Source of the DNA: Komagataeibacter rhaeticus
GTDB lineage: Bacteria; Pseudomonadota; Alphaproteobacteria; Acetobacterales; Acetobacteraceae
Direction of reading: 5' to 3'
NCBI RefSeq assembly: GCF_003207855.1
Contig: NZ_NKTZ01000003.1
Span: forward strand, 284,827 to 348,826
Length of the DNA: 64,000 nt
Below the pieces are notes generated by a model. The model was not told the DNA's origin. It saw nothing but the letters and a program-made list of their open reading frames with translations, and searched no databases. The position numbers were made by a program, and so were the translations under genes. Positions 52,521-61,612 of the stretch are shown here, in pieces (the first letter of the stretch is position 1; the number at the start of each line of letters is the position of its first letter).

Positions 52521-53884
52521 GATTCCGTTCTTTCCGCAAGCCATCGTTCAAGGTAGTGGATGTCCACGCCCCCCTGCTGGAACTGCGGGTCCGCCAGCAG
52601 GTCCTGATGCAGGGGAATATTGGTGGACACCCCTTCCACCCGCATTTCCGCCAGCGCCACGCGCAGGCGTGCAATGGCTTCCGCCCGTGTCGCCCCGTGG
52701 CTTATGATCTTGCCGATAAGGGAGTCATAATAAGGCTGCACCGTATAGCCGCTTACCACATGCGTATCGACGCGGATTCCCGGCCCGCCGGGCAGGTCCC
52801 AGCGCGTGATGGTGCCGGGCGATGGGAAAAAGGTCGCGGCATCTTCCGCATTCAGGCGGCATTCGATGGCATGGCCGTTCTGCCGGATATCCTGCTGGCG
52901 GATATGCAGCGCTTCCCCCTGGGCAATACGCAGCTGTTCGGCCACGATATCGATGCCGGTCGTCTCCTCCGTAATGGGGTGTTCGACCTGCACGCGGGTA
53001 TTCATTTCAATAAAGGCGAAGACCCCGTCTTCATACAGGAATTCGAATGTACCCGCCCCCCGGTAGCCAATACGGCGGCAGGCTTCGGCACAGCGTTCGC
53101 CAATCCGGGCAATCGTGTCCGGTTCTATGCCCGGCGCCGGCGCTTCTTCCAGCACTTTCTGGTGGCGGCGCTGGAGCGAGCAGTCCCGCGCACCAAGCCA
53201 CAGGGCGGTGCCGTGCGTGTCACACAATACCTGAATTTCAACATGCCGCGGCTTCTGCATGAAGCGTTCAAGATACAGGGTCGGATTACCGAAAGCCTGC
53301 TGGGCTTCCTTGGCCGTAAGCGTGACCGCCTGGGTCAGTTCATCGGGTGTCTGCACCACCCGCATGCCACGCCCGCCACCACCGCCGGATGCCTTGACAA
53401 TGACCGGAAACCCGACCTCACGCGCAAGGGCGTGCACTTCTTCCATATCGGCGGGCAGGGGGCCGTCGGAACCGGGCACGCAGGGTACACCGGCATCACG
53501 CATGGCGCGCTTGGCGGTAATCTTGTCACCCATCATGCGGATGGATGCGCCCGTGGGGCCGATAAAGGTCAGACCCGCCGCTTCGACCGCATCGGCAAAA
53601 TCCGCATTTTCCGAAAGGAAGCCATAACCGGGGTGGATTGCCGTGGCACCCGTAAGCTTTGCCGCAAGCAAAAGCCCATCGGGGTCCAGATAGCTGCGCG
53701 CGGCCGCTGGCGGGCCAATGCACAGCGCCACGTCGGCTTCGCGCACATGGCGGCTTTCGGCATCCGCTTCCGAATGGACGGCAACGGTCTCAAGGCCCAG
53801 CTTGCGGCAGGCCCGCTGGATCCGCAGGGCGATCTCGCCACGATTGGCGATCAGGACCCTTTCAAAACGCACGGGCTTACTCAT
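52517..53884 (-). CDS. accC: Biotin carboxylase (AccC-type)
   Basis: A 455-residue ATP-grasp biotin carboxylase. It opens with VLIANRGEIALRIQRACRKLG, has GYGFLSENADF, the Gly-rich lid KASGGGGGRGMRV, and EMNTRVQVEHPITEE of the active site. Length and motifs match AccC/PycA-type carboxylases. It carboxylates biotin on the carrier protein encoded by the next genes. As it lies beside a 5-oxoprolinase cluster and lacks nearby transferase subunits, it may be a second, dedicated copy rather than the housekeeping AccC. Start and stop overlap both neighbours by ATGA. Confidence 0.9.
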   Translation of the reverse strand: MSKPVRFERVLIANRGEIALRIQRACRKLGLETVAVHSEADAESRHVREADVALCIGPPAAARSYLDPDGLLLAAKLTGATAIHPGYGFLSENADFADAVEAAGLTFIGPTGASIRMMGDKITAKRAMRDAGVPCVPGSDGPLPADMEEVHALAREVGFPVIVKASGGGGGRGMRVVQTPDELTQAVTLTAKEAQQAFGNPTLYLERFMQKPRHVEIQVLCDTHGTALWLGARDCSLQRRHQKVLEEAPAPGIEPDTIARIGERCAEACRRIGYRGAGTFEFLYEDGVFAFIEMNTRVQVEHPITEETTGIDIVAEQLRIAQGEALHIRQQDIRQNGHAIECRLNAEDAATFFPSPGTITRWDLPGGPGIRVDTHVVSGYTVQPYYDSLIGKIISHGATRAEAIARLRVALAEMRVEGVSTNIPLHQDLLADPQFQQGGVDIHYLERWLAERTES

Positions 53885-54327
53885 GCCAGACGGAACAGGG
53901 GGGTGCCTGCTTCCACTTCCGCGCCGTCTTCCACCAGGATTGCGGCAATCCGGCCCGCCAGCGTTGCCTTGACCGCGTTGAACACTTTCATTGCCTCCAC
54001 CAGCCCTACCTGCTGTCCTTCCTTCACCTCGTCCCCCACTGTTACGTAAGGCGGCGTGCCGGGGGAGGAGGAGAGGTGAAAAATACCGTATGAGGGCGAT
54101 TTTATGACCCGCCCTTCGGCCGGGGTGGCCTGCGCGGGCACGACGGCGGCCGGCAGGGCCGCCCCTTTCCCGCCAACGGATGCGGGCGCGCGGGACACGA
54201 CCACATGCGGCTGCGGGGCCGCGCCGCGGGTTATGCGTATTTTCCTGCCATCTTCCTCGGCCTCAAGCTCCGCTACCGGAGTGTGGGCCAGCAGGTCTAT
54301 CAACCGCTTGAGCTGTGGGATATCCAC
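53881..54327 (-). CDS. accB: Biotin carboxyl carrier protein
   Basis: A 148-residue carrier. The N-terminal helix region is MDIPQLKRLIDLLAHT, followed by a Pro/Ala linker (about 38-72) and a biotinyl domain (about 73-148). The biotinylation sequence EAMKVFNAVKA has Lys114 in place. It carries carboxy-biotin from accC to a transferase not present here. Its stop overlaps the accC start; the SDR gene ends 5 bp upstream. Confidence 0.87.
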   Translation of the reverse strand: MDIPQLKRLIDLLAHTPVAELEAEEDGRKIRITRGAAPQPHVVVSRAPASVGGKGAALPAAVVPAQATPAEGRVIKSPSYGIFHLSSSPGTPPYVTVGDEVKEGQQVGLVEAMKVFNAVKATLAGRIAAILVEDGAEVEAGTPLFRLA

Positions 54328-54332
54328 TGGCG

Positions 54333-55088
54333 TTACACCGCTTCAGCCGTTTTCTTTGCGAAATTGAGACCACCCACGACCTGCATGGTCGGCAGCACTT
54401 CCATGAAGCTGACATTCATCCGCTGCGGCGCCAGCACGGCAAAGGCGACCGAATTGGCGATATCCTCGGGCAGCAGCGATTCATATTCGTCAAAGAACCG
54501 CTTCCTGGCTTCCGCCATGTCACCGATCAGGCGGCCGAATACTTCGGTTTCCACCCGCGCGGGCGAGACTTCCGTCACCCGGATATGCTTGCCAAACAGG
54601 TCACAGCGCAGTTGCTGGGACAGGGAGTGTACCCCTGCCTTGGTTGCATGATAGACCGTGTTGCCACCGGCAAAGGCGTAATGCCCGGCAATCGAGCTGA
54701 TATTGACGACATGCCCGCGGTCACGCGCGATCATGCCCGGCAGCACAAGGCGGGTCAGCTGCAGGACAGCGCGCAGGTTTACATCCACCAGCGCGTCGAT
54801 ATCCTCCACCGTGGTCCTGGTGATGTTGCCGGTGCGGGACTGACCGGCATTGTTGATCAGGACATCGATTTCCACGCTCTTGACCAGCGCCTCGATCCCC
54901 GCCTGGTCGGATACGCTGAGCGCATGCGCAATGCAGCCGGTTTCTTCCGCCAGCTGCGCCAGCCGCTTTGCGTCGCGTGCCACGGCATGCACTTCAATCC
55001 CCGCCTCACTCAGGCGACGGACAATTGCGGCACCAATGCCAGATGACGCGCCAGTAACGAGAGCGGTACGATACGGCTGGTTGCTCAT
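54333..55088 (-). CDS. SDR-family oxidoreductase (YdfG-like)
   Basis: A 251-residue short-chain dehydrogenase. It has TALVTGASSGIGAAIVRRL (nucleotide motif), DVLINNAGQS, VVNISSIAGHYAF (Ser), and YHATKAGVHS (Tyr-x3-Lys). The layout is closest to YdfG-type 3-hydroxy acid dehydrogenases. It probably leads the minus-strand operon with accB, accC and the carrier-like gene, and faces the pxp genes. The start at 55088 removes a short poor extension. Confidence 0.85.
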   Translation of the reverse strand: MSNQPYRTALVTGASSGIGAAIVRRLSEAGIEVHAVARDAKRLAQLAEETGCIAHALSVSDQAGIEALVKSVEIDVLINNAGQSRTGNITRTTVEDIDALVDVNLRAVLQLTRLVLPGMIARDRGHVVNISSIAGHYAFAGGNTVYHATKAGVHSLSQQLRCDLFGKHIRVTEVSPARVETEVFGRLIGDMAEARKRFFDEYESLLPEDIANSVAFAVLAPQRMNVSFMEVLPTMQVVGGLNFAKKTAEAV

Positions 55089-55433
55089 TGTAATGGGACC
55101 CAATCCTGCAACAGAGAAAAATCCGCCCGGCCACGCAATGCGCGACCGGGCACAGAGTATTGTTTCATGCTACCGGCGCCAAAACCACAGCGCCAAGAGC
55201 AGTTCGTTCTTACGCCATAACATAATACGATACCAACGCTACGCCATTGAGCCATAAGATTATCCGATAGCCTCACAGCAAGAATTGCACTGGCCATCAT
55301 TACCGAAACCCCCCTACCCTTATCTTCAGGCACCGGGCGGCCCGACTCCCGTTTCGTTACGGTTGTGATCCTAAAATGCCCCATCCTGCCCCTTTCCCAC
55401 GGCATGGCGGCACTGTTCTAGGGACTGTGTATT
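55089..55433. other. Divergent promoter region of the SDR-acc and pxp operons
   Basis: A 345 bp gap with several AT-rich patches (near 55200-55260) that probably hold the two opposed promoters. No gene or clear operator was identified. Confidence 0.45.
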
Positions 55434-56126
55434 TTGAACACGGATACGACGCGCGATCTGGAGCGCACCACGGGCCTGGCCCCCGCCATCAGCATGATCG
55501 GTACCCGCGCCATGCTGTTTGAAGCCCCCGGCGCGTTCACCATGGCCAGCCAGCGCCGGATATGGGCACTGATGCAGGCGGCACAGGACCGGCCGGACGT
55601 GGCCGAACTCATTCCCGGCGTGACCAACCTCATGCTTGTGTTCACCCATCCCCCCCATGACCCCGAACAGGTGGCCGGCTGGCTGCGCCACCAGTGGGCA
55701 ACCCTGCCCGAACGGCATATCAGGGGCCGCCTTTTTGAAGTCGGCGTACGGTACGGCGGCACGCTGGGGGAAGATCTGGCGGCCGTGGCGGAACATGCGA
55801 ACCTGTCCCCGCAGGAGGTCATCGCCCTGCACCATGGCAACGACTACACGGTCTGTGCCATTGGCAGCGCGCCGGGGTTTGGCTACCTGCACGGGCTGGA
55901 CCCGCGCATCGCCACGCCGCGCAAGTCCGTTCCCTCGCTCAACATGCCGGCGGGCACCGTGACAATTGGCGGCATGCAGGCCGGCATTTCCGCACTGACC
56001 GGACCCAATGGCTGGAATTCCATAGGGTATGCCGAACTCTCCCTGTTCGACCCGCAGCGCGATCCGCCATCCCTGTTCGCCATCGGGGACCGCATCCGCT
56101 TCTATCCGGAAAGCATAGACCTGTGA
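55434..56126 (+). CDS. pxpB: 5-oxoprolinase subunit PxpB (KipI-like)
   Basis: A 230-residue protein of the KipI/PxpB family, with the segments GVRYGGTLGEDLAAVAEHANLS, VCAIGSAPGFGYLHGLDPRIATP and MPAGTVTIGGMQAGI. With PxpC and PxpA it forms the bacterial ATP-dependent 5-oxoprolinase, which opens the pyroglutamate ring to give glutamate. A TTG start at 55434 is used; similarity begins near residue 15. It overlaps pxpC by GTGA at 56123-56126. Confidence 0.88.
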   Translation: MNTDTTRDLERTTGLAPAISMIGTRAMLFEAPGAFTMASQRRIWALMQAAQDRPDVAELIPGVTNLMLVFTHPPHDPEQVAGWLRHQWATLPERHIRGRLFEVGVRYGGTLGEDLAAVAEHANLSPQEVIALHHGNDYTVCAIGSAPGFGYLHGLDPRIATPRKSVPSLNMPAGTVTIGGMQAGISALTGPNGWNSIGYAELSLFDPQRDPPSLFAIGDRIRFYPESIDL

Positions 56127-57133
56127 TTATGATCCTTGAAACACCCCCCCTGAACACGGTGCAGGACCTGGGTCGGCCGGGCTATCGCAACCTGGGGGTC
56201 GGCTCGTCGGGGGTCATGGACCCGCTGGCGCTTGAGGTCGGCAACATCCTGCTGGGCAATGCGCGCGGGGATGCCTGCATTGAACTGCAGACCTATCCGT
56301 TTTCCATACGCTTCGATGCCACGACCAGCTTTGCCATAACCGGGATCGATGCCGAAATCACGCTTGATGGCATGAAAATCCTGCCCTGGTCGGTCGAGAC
56401 CGCAGGGGCAGGCCAGGTCCTGCGGGTCGGCCCGCCCACATGGGGGGCGCGTGGTTATGTGTGCGTTGCGGGCGGGATTGACGTGCCCGGCGTGCTAGGT
56501 TCACGCAGCACGCAGTTGCGCGGTGCGTTTGGTGGGCTGGATGGCCGACCACTGGAAGCGGGTGACACCCTGGCCACGGGTGCCAGCACCCGTCATCTGT
56601 CCGGCTATGGCGCCCTGCCCCCCACGGTGGCCGTGGGCGACGAATATGATGAGGGCGAACCCCGCACCGTCAACCTGCGCGCCATTCCCGCAACGGACTA
56701 TGCGCTTTTCACCCCTGATTCCCAACAGCGGTTCTGGCACACACCCTGGCGCATCACGCCCCAGAGCAACCGCGTGGGCTACCGGCTGGCGGGGGAATCA
56801 TTGCGCCTGCATCATGCGGTTGAACTGCGCTCCTACGGCATCGTACCCGGCATTGTGCAGGTTCCCCCGGCAGGCGAGCCGATCGTGCAGCTGGCCGATG
56901 CCAACACGGCGGGCGGCTACCCCCGCATCGCCACGGTGATCGAGGCCGATCTGTGGCGGCTGGCGCAGGCGCGTATCGGCACGCGCATCCGCTTCCATGA
57001 ATGCACCCACCAGCAGGGCGTTGCCGCCATGCAGCCGGTTGCGGCCTATCTGGATGACCTGCGGATGATGGTCGCGCATTATCAAAAATCCGCCCGGTGC
57101 CGCAGCGGCGCAAAGGCAGGAGAGAAGGCATGA
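56123..57133 (+). CDS. pxpC: 5-oxoprolinase subunit PxpC (KipA-like)
   Basis: A 336-residue KipA/PxpC protein, opening LETPPLNTVQDLGRPGYRNLGVGSSGVMDP. It has VCVAGGIDVPGVLGSRSTQLRGAFGG and QLADANTAGGYPRIATVIEADL, all family hallmarks. It is the second part of the 5-oxoprolinase. A GTG start overlaps the pxpB stop; the stop overlaps the pxpA ATG. Confidence 0.9.
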   Translation: MIMILETPPLNTVQDLGRPGYRNLGVGSSGVMDPLALEVGNILLGNARGDACIELQTYPFSIRFDATTSFAITGIDAEITLDGMKILPWSVETAGAGQVLRVGPPTWGARGYVCVAGGIDVPGVLGSRSTQLRGAFGGLDGRPLEAGDTLATGASTRHLSGYGALPPTVAVGDEYDEGEPRTVNLRAIPATDYALFTPDSQQRFWHTPWRITPQSNRVGYRLAGESLRLHHAVELRSYGIVPGIVQVPPAGEPIVQLADANTAGGYPRIATVIEADLWRLAQARIGTRIRFHECTHQQGVAAMQPVAAYLDDLRMMVAHYQKSARCRSGAKAGEKA

Positions 57134-57897
57134 AGATCGATCTCAATTCCGATATGGGCGAAGGTTTCGGCCGCTGGCGGATTGCCGATGATGACGGGCT
57201 GATGGACACCATTTCCTCCGCCAACATCGCCTGCGGCTTCCATGCGGGGGACTATGCCATCATGGACCGTACGGTCAGGCTGGCAAAGGAAAAGGGCGTG
57301 GGTATTGGCGCCCATCCCGGCCTGCCGGACCTGATCGGCTTTGGCCGCCGGACCATGAGCGTGTCCGACGCGGACATGGAAGCCATGATGACATACCAGA
57401 TCGGCGCGCTGCAGGGTATTGCTGCCCGGCATGGCCACCGTGTCACGCATGTCAGCTACCACGCGGCCTTTGGCACCATGGCCAACGCGGATGAAGCACT
57501 GGCCCTGCGTCTTGTGCGCGCCATTGCAGCGCTAGACCGGGAACTGACCGTGTTCTGCATGCCCGGCCAGCCCACGCAGCGCGCGGCGGAAAAAGCGGGC
57601 CTGCGCACCCGGACCCTGTTCCTGGCCGATCGCGCCTACCTGCCCACGGGCGCGCTGGTACCACGCGGGCAGCCGGGTGCGGTCATTCACGACCTGGCGG
57701 CGGTACGGGCACGGGTCAGGCAGTTCCTGCATGACGGCTGTGTCACCACGATTGAAGGAAGCACGCTGCCCGTCAGCGCGCGTTCCATCCTTGTGCATAG
57801 CGACACGCCCGGCTCACTTGAACTGGCCCGGGCCATCCGCAGCGAGATCGAAGCCAATGGGGGCGTGCTGACGCCTGCAAACCAGATTACGGACTGA
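57130..57897 (+). CDS. pxpA: 5-oxoprolinase subunit PxpA (LamB/YcsF family)
   Basis: A 255-residue LamB/YcsF protein. It opens with MKIDLNSDMGEGFGRW, then SANIACGFHAGDYAIMD, GIGAHPGLPDLIGFGRR and HVSYHAAFGTMAN. In most relatives the last segment reads VKPHGALYN; here it is altered to VSYHAAFG. A good ribosome-binding site (AGGAGA) precedes the ATG, which overlaps the pxpC stop. It completes the enzyme with PxpB and PxpC. Confidence 0.9.
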   Translation: MKIDLNSDMGEGFGRWRIADDDGLMDTISSANIACGFHAGDYAIMDRTVRLAKEKGVGIGAHPGLPDLIGFGRRTMSVSDADMEAMMTYQIGALQGIAARHGHRVTHVSYHAAFGTMANADEALALRLVRAIAALDRELTVFCMPGQPTQRAAEKAGLRTRTLFLADRAYLPTGALVPRGQPGAVIHDLAAVRARVRQFLHDGCVTTIEGSTLPVSARSILVHSDTPGSLELARAIRSEIEANGGVLTPANQITD

Positions 57898-58057
57898 TCC
57901 GTTCCTGTCCTGATCGATGCTTCCGGCATGGCGGGATCGATGCGGGGCTTCACGCAAAGCGTTACCATATCGTAACATAAACCCGGCATCCAGCCGGTAT
58001 TTCCGGTCCATCATGAACTGCACCTGCCTATATGTCGTGCAACGGGGTTAAGACAGA

Positions 58058-58984
58058 ATGAAGCATGACCTGAAGCGCGGCGCACTCCTGCTGGCATCGG
58101 CCACCCTGTTCACGGCAGCCCTGAATGCCCTGCAGAAGCTGACCGGCACGCAGCTCCCGGCGCTTGAGATCATTTTCTTCCGCAACCTGTTTTCACTTCC
58201 CTTTGTCCTGCTCATTGCGGCGCGCACGAAGATAATCCTTAAGACCCACCATTTTGGCGGCCACCTGCTGCGCTCGGTAGTGGGGCTTGTCAGCATGATC
58301 ATGGTGGTGGTGACGGTGACCCGGCTGCCGCTGGCGGAACAGCAGGTACTGTCCTATACCCAGCCGCTTTTCCTGGTCCTGCTGTCCATACCGCTGCTGC
58401 ATGAAAAGCCGTCCCTCCAGCGCTGGATTGCCGTCTCCATCGGGTTTGCGGGCGTGCTGGTGGTGGCGTCCGGCAAGGGGCTGCTGCACGGCAGTGCGAC
58501 CACCGTGCCCAGCTGGGCCTATTTCGTGGCCTTGGCGCAGGGCGCCGTGGGTGCGCTGACCACCATGCAGATCCGCCAGCTCTCGGCAACCGAGGCCAGC
58601 ACCACCATCGCCCTGTGGCAGGCGATCCTGATGACGCTCATGACCGCGCTGCCGCTGCCCTTCATCTGGACCACGCCAGGCATGACGGATGCCCTGTGCC
58701 TTGTGGCCGTGGGCGCCTTTGCCGGCATTGCCCAGGTCTTGCAGACCGAAGCCTTTGCTTCAGCACAGGTTTCCGCCATTGGCCCCTTTGCCTATTCCGG
58801 CCTGCTATGGGCCGGGCTGATCGGCTGGTTTGGCTTTGGTGAAGTCCCCGGCGTGGCCATGATGTGCGGTGGCCTGCTGATTGTGGGTTCCGGCGTGTGG
58901 ATGCTGCGCCATGACCGCCCCGCCCGGCAGCAGGAGGCGGTGGCAACAGGCACCATGGATGCCGCAACCGGGACACCACCGTGA
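58058..58984 (+). CDS. EamA/DMT-family transporter
   Basis: A 308-residue, 10-helix drug/metabolite transporter with two EamA repeats (about 10-140 and 155-290). The first includes FFRNLFSLPFVLLIAARTK and VTRLPLAEQQVLSYTQPLFLVLLS. It is the first of two transporters downstream of the pxp genes and may export or import a related amino compound. The 160 bp gap before it holds a GTTAC-N6-GTAAC repeat (57961-57976), hinting at a separate promoter. Confidence 0.85.
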   Translation: MKHDLKRGALLLASATLFTAALNALQKLTGTQLPALEIIFFRNLFSLPFVLLIAARTKIILKTHHFGGHLLRSVVGLVSMIMVVVTVTRLPLAEQQVLSYTQPLFLVLLSIPLLHEKPSLQRWIAVSIGFAGVLVVASGKGLLHGSATTVPSWAYFVALAQGAVGALTTMQIRQLSATEASTTIALWQAILMTLMTALPLPFIWTTPGMTDALCLVAVGAFAGIAQVLQTEAFASAQVSAIGPFAYSGLLWAGLIGWFGFGEVPGVAMMCGGLLIVGSGVWMLRHDRPARQQEAVATGTMDAATGTPP

Positions 58985-59057
58985 TGGCAGCCAGTCACCG
59001 CAGCGGTACCGCCCTGCCCCCCCCTTCCCGTTCATGACCCATCAGGAGTCAGGTAGC

Positions 59058-60311
59058 ATGATGACAGGTGACGCTGCGACCAGCGCGCGCGAAGCGCGGA
59101 CCGTCCCTTCCCGTTACGTGTTCTTCGTCCTTGTCTTTCTGATGTATGTCATCAGTTACGGGGATCGCGCGGCACTTTCCATCGCGCTGCCCACGCTGGG
59201 AAAGGAATTTACCCTGACCCCGGTGCAGATGGGCTGGGTCTCGTCCAGTTTCCTGTGGTCGTATTTCCTGCTCAACCTGCCCTCCACCATCGTGCTGGAC
59301 ATGGTCGGCGCGCGCGTCATTGGCAGCCTTGCGGTCAGTGTATGGTCCCTGGCCATGCTGCTGGGGGGCATGGTCCATAACATCACCCAGTTCCTCATGA
59401 CCCGGGTGCTGCTGGGCATAGGGGAGGCCCCGACCTTCGGGGTCGGCGCGACCGTCGTGCGGAACTGGGCGCTACCGCGTGAACGCGGGTCGGTCATGAC
59501 CGTGTTGCTGACCGGCATGCAACTGGGACTGGCCGGTGGCACGATTGCTGGCGCCTATCTGATCACCCTGTTCGGATGGCGCTTCGAATTCGTGGCGCTG
59601 GGTGGGATCGGGCTGCTCTGGGCTGTCGTATGGTGGCTGGTTTACCGCGACCCCGCGCAAAAGGCCACCGCCCCCCGCAGGGAACCCATATCGCTGGCAC
59701 AGATCCGGGACCTGTTCCGCTCATCCTCCTTTATCGGCATACTGACCGTGCAATGCACCCAGAATTACCTGAATTTTCTGGTCATGTCATGGATGCCGCT
59801 CTATCTCATGCACGAACTTCACATCGATACAACCGGAACGGGCACCAGAACGGCCCTGTGCTACCTGTCGGCTGCCATCGGTGCCATCATTATTGGCCGT
59901 GTATTTGAACAGGTTGTATTCCGCAATGAAATCCATCCCCCCCGGCGGCGCTATATTGTCGCGGCCTGCCTGACCGGGGCTTCCACGATCGGGCTTCTGC
60001 CCCATTTCCATACCATGGCCCCCATCCTGCTGGTCCTGTCGGTTTCGCTTGCCTGCCTGATTGCCGCCAATGGCGCCAATACCGCGCTGCTGACCGACCT
60101 GGTGGAAGATGGCCAGAAAATTGGCACCGTTACCGGTGTCACGTTGACATGCAGCAACTCCCTGGGACTGCTTTCACCCATCCTGACCGGCTACATCGTC
60201 TTCTATACCGGCAGTTTTGACATGGCATGGTACATGTGCGCGGCCGCGCTGATCATGGCGGCACTCGTCTCGCTCATGCTGGTCCGCGCGCCCATCAGGA
60301 TGAAGGGATAG
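59058..60311 (+). CDS. MFS transporter (ACS family)
   Basis: A 417-residue, 12-helix major facilitator. It has FLMYVISYGDRAALSIALPTLGKEF, WVSSSFLWSYFLLNLPS, and GIGEAPTFGVGATVVRNW, all typical of the anion:cation symporter branch (hexuronate, glucarate, tartrate carriers). An AGGAG site lies about 10 bases before the ATG at 59058. As the last gene of the pxp cluster, it may take up 5-oxoproline or a related anion (inference). Confidence 0.86.
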   Translation: MMTGDAATSAREARTVPSRYVFFVLVFLMYVISYGDRAALSIALPTLGKEFTLTPVQMGWVSSSFLWSYFLLNLPSTIVLDMVGARVIGSLAVSVWSLAMLLGGMVHNITQFLMTRVLLGIGEAPTFGVGATVVRNWALPRERGSVMTVLLTGMQLGLAGGTIAGAYLITLFGWRFEFVALGGIGLLWAVVWWLVYRDPAQKATAPRREPISLAQIRDLFRSSSFIGILTVQCTQNYLNFLVMSWMPLYLMHELHIDTTGTGTRTALCYLSAAIGAIIIGRVFEQVVFRNEIHPPRRRYIVAACLTGASTIGLLPHFHTMAPILLVLSVSLACLIAANGANTALLTDLVEDGQKIGTVTGVTLTCSNSLGLLSPILTGYIVFYTGSFDMAWYMCAAALIMAALVSLMLVRAPIRMKG

Positions 60312-60573
60312 GTTTTCCGGCTACGGCACGCGCGCCACAGGGGGCGCGACTGACGCGCAGAAGCCGCCCATGCCCCGCATGCCCGTTTTTTATTTGTGGC
60401 GTTACAGGGATAAGGGGATAAAATGATCTTATCCATCCTGTTTATCAGCCTTCCTATTCCATCGGCGCTCCGGTTATTTTGTCGTGCCGCCTCCCTTGTC
60501 ACAATCGGCCATACGCCTATGCTGGGTGCCCTGACGTGTTACATCCGTATCACCCACAGGGAGCTTCAGTCCG

Positions 60574-61611
60574 TTGGCCACACCACAACCCGTTGATACG
60601 AAACTGACCCGGGCCGCCATTTTTCTGGTCCTGACCCTGACCGGGGCCAAAACGGCCGACCAGACGGTCCGGGACCTGATGGGCGACCTTTCATCGCTTC
60701 AGCGTGCTGTCGGCTTCCGGATTCCCGACGGCCAGCTCAGCTGCATCACGGGCATCGGTTCGGATGCATGGGACCGGCTGTTTGGCGGCCCCCGCCCGCG
60801 TGAACTCCACCCGTTTGTGGAGATCAACGGTGTCCATCATGCACCCTCCACGCCGGGGGACCTGCTTTTCCATATCCGCGCAACGCGGATGGACCTGTGC
60901 TTTGAACTGGCCACCAACATCGTCTCCCGCCTGGAAGGGGCCGCCGATGTCGTGGATGAGGTGCATGGGTTCAAATATTTCGATGAGCGTGACCTGCTGG
61001 GCTTTGTCGATGGAACGGAAAACCCGACAGGCCAGGCCGCACGGGACGCAACGCTGATCGGAGCGGAAGATATCCCCTTTAGCGGCGGCAGCTACGTCAT
61101 AGTACAGAAATACCTGCATGACCTGAAGAAATGGGATGCCATACCCACTGAAGTACAGGAGCATATAATCGGCCGCAGGAAAGTATCCGATATTGAACTG
61201 CCTGAATCGGAAAAACCAAGTTACGCCCACAACGTACTGACCAACATTGAAGAAAACGGCGAACAGATCCAGATACTGCGCGACAACATGCCGTTTGGAA
61301 AAGTGGGCAGTGGTGAATTCGGCACGTATTTCATCGGTTATGCCCGTTCACCCACACGGGTAGAACAGATGTTGCAGAACATGTTTGTGGGCAGCCCCCC
61401 GGGCAATTACGACAGGATACTGGATGTCAGTACCGCCGTGGGGGGCGCCCTGTTCTTCATTCCCACCGCTGATTTTCTGGATAATGCCCCCGCCTTCCCC
61501 CTACCTGACGCGCGACCTGCCGAAACCGCTGGCCCGGCCAAACCCGCGCCGGAGATGGCCAGCCCGCATGACGGTTCCCTCGGGATCGGCTCACTCAGAA
61601 AGGACGTCTGA
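60574..61611 (+). CDS. DyP-type peroxidase with encapsulin-targeting tail
   Basis: A 345-residue class B dye-decolorising peroxidase. It has the GFVDGTENP motif with Asp146, the proximal His219 in SYAHNVL, and Arg236 in ILRDNMPFG, so all haem-peroxidase landmarks are intact. The last 13 residues, DGSLGIGSLRKDV, form the known encapsulin cargo-loading signal, joined by a Pro/Ala linker. It should pack inside a protein nanocompartment. A TTG start at 60574 follows an AGGGAG site. The encapsulin gene begins 1 bp after its stop. Confidence 0.93.
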   Translation: MATPQPVDTKLTRAAIFLVLTLTGAKTADQTVRDLMGDLSSLQRAVGFRIPDGQLSCITGIGSDAWDRLFGGPRPRELHPFVEINGVHHAPSTPGDLLFHIRATRMDLCFELATNIVSRLEGAADVVDEVHGFKYFDERDLLGFVDGTENPTGQAARDATLIGAEDIPFSGGSYVIVQKYLHDLKKWDAIPTEVQEHIIGRRKVSDIELPESEKPSYAHNVLTNIEENGEQIQILRDNMPFGKVGSGEFGTYFIGYARSPTRVEQMLQNMFVGSPPGNYDRILDVSTAVGGALFFIPTADFLDNAPAFPLPDARPAETAGPAKPAPEMASPHDGSLGIGSLRKDV

Positions 61612-61612
61612 C

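Noticed and set aside
52556..54049. A 497-codon open frame on plus over accC
   Set aside because: Antisense to a well-conserved ATP-grasp enzyme; the product shows no family motif.
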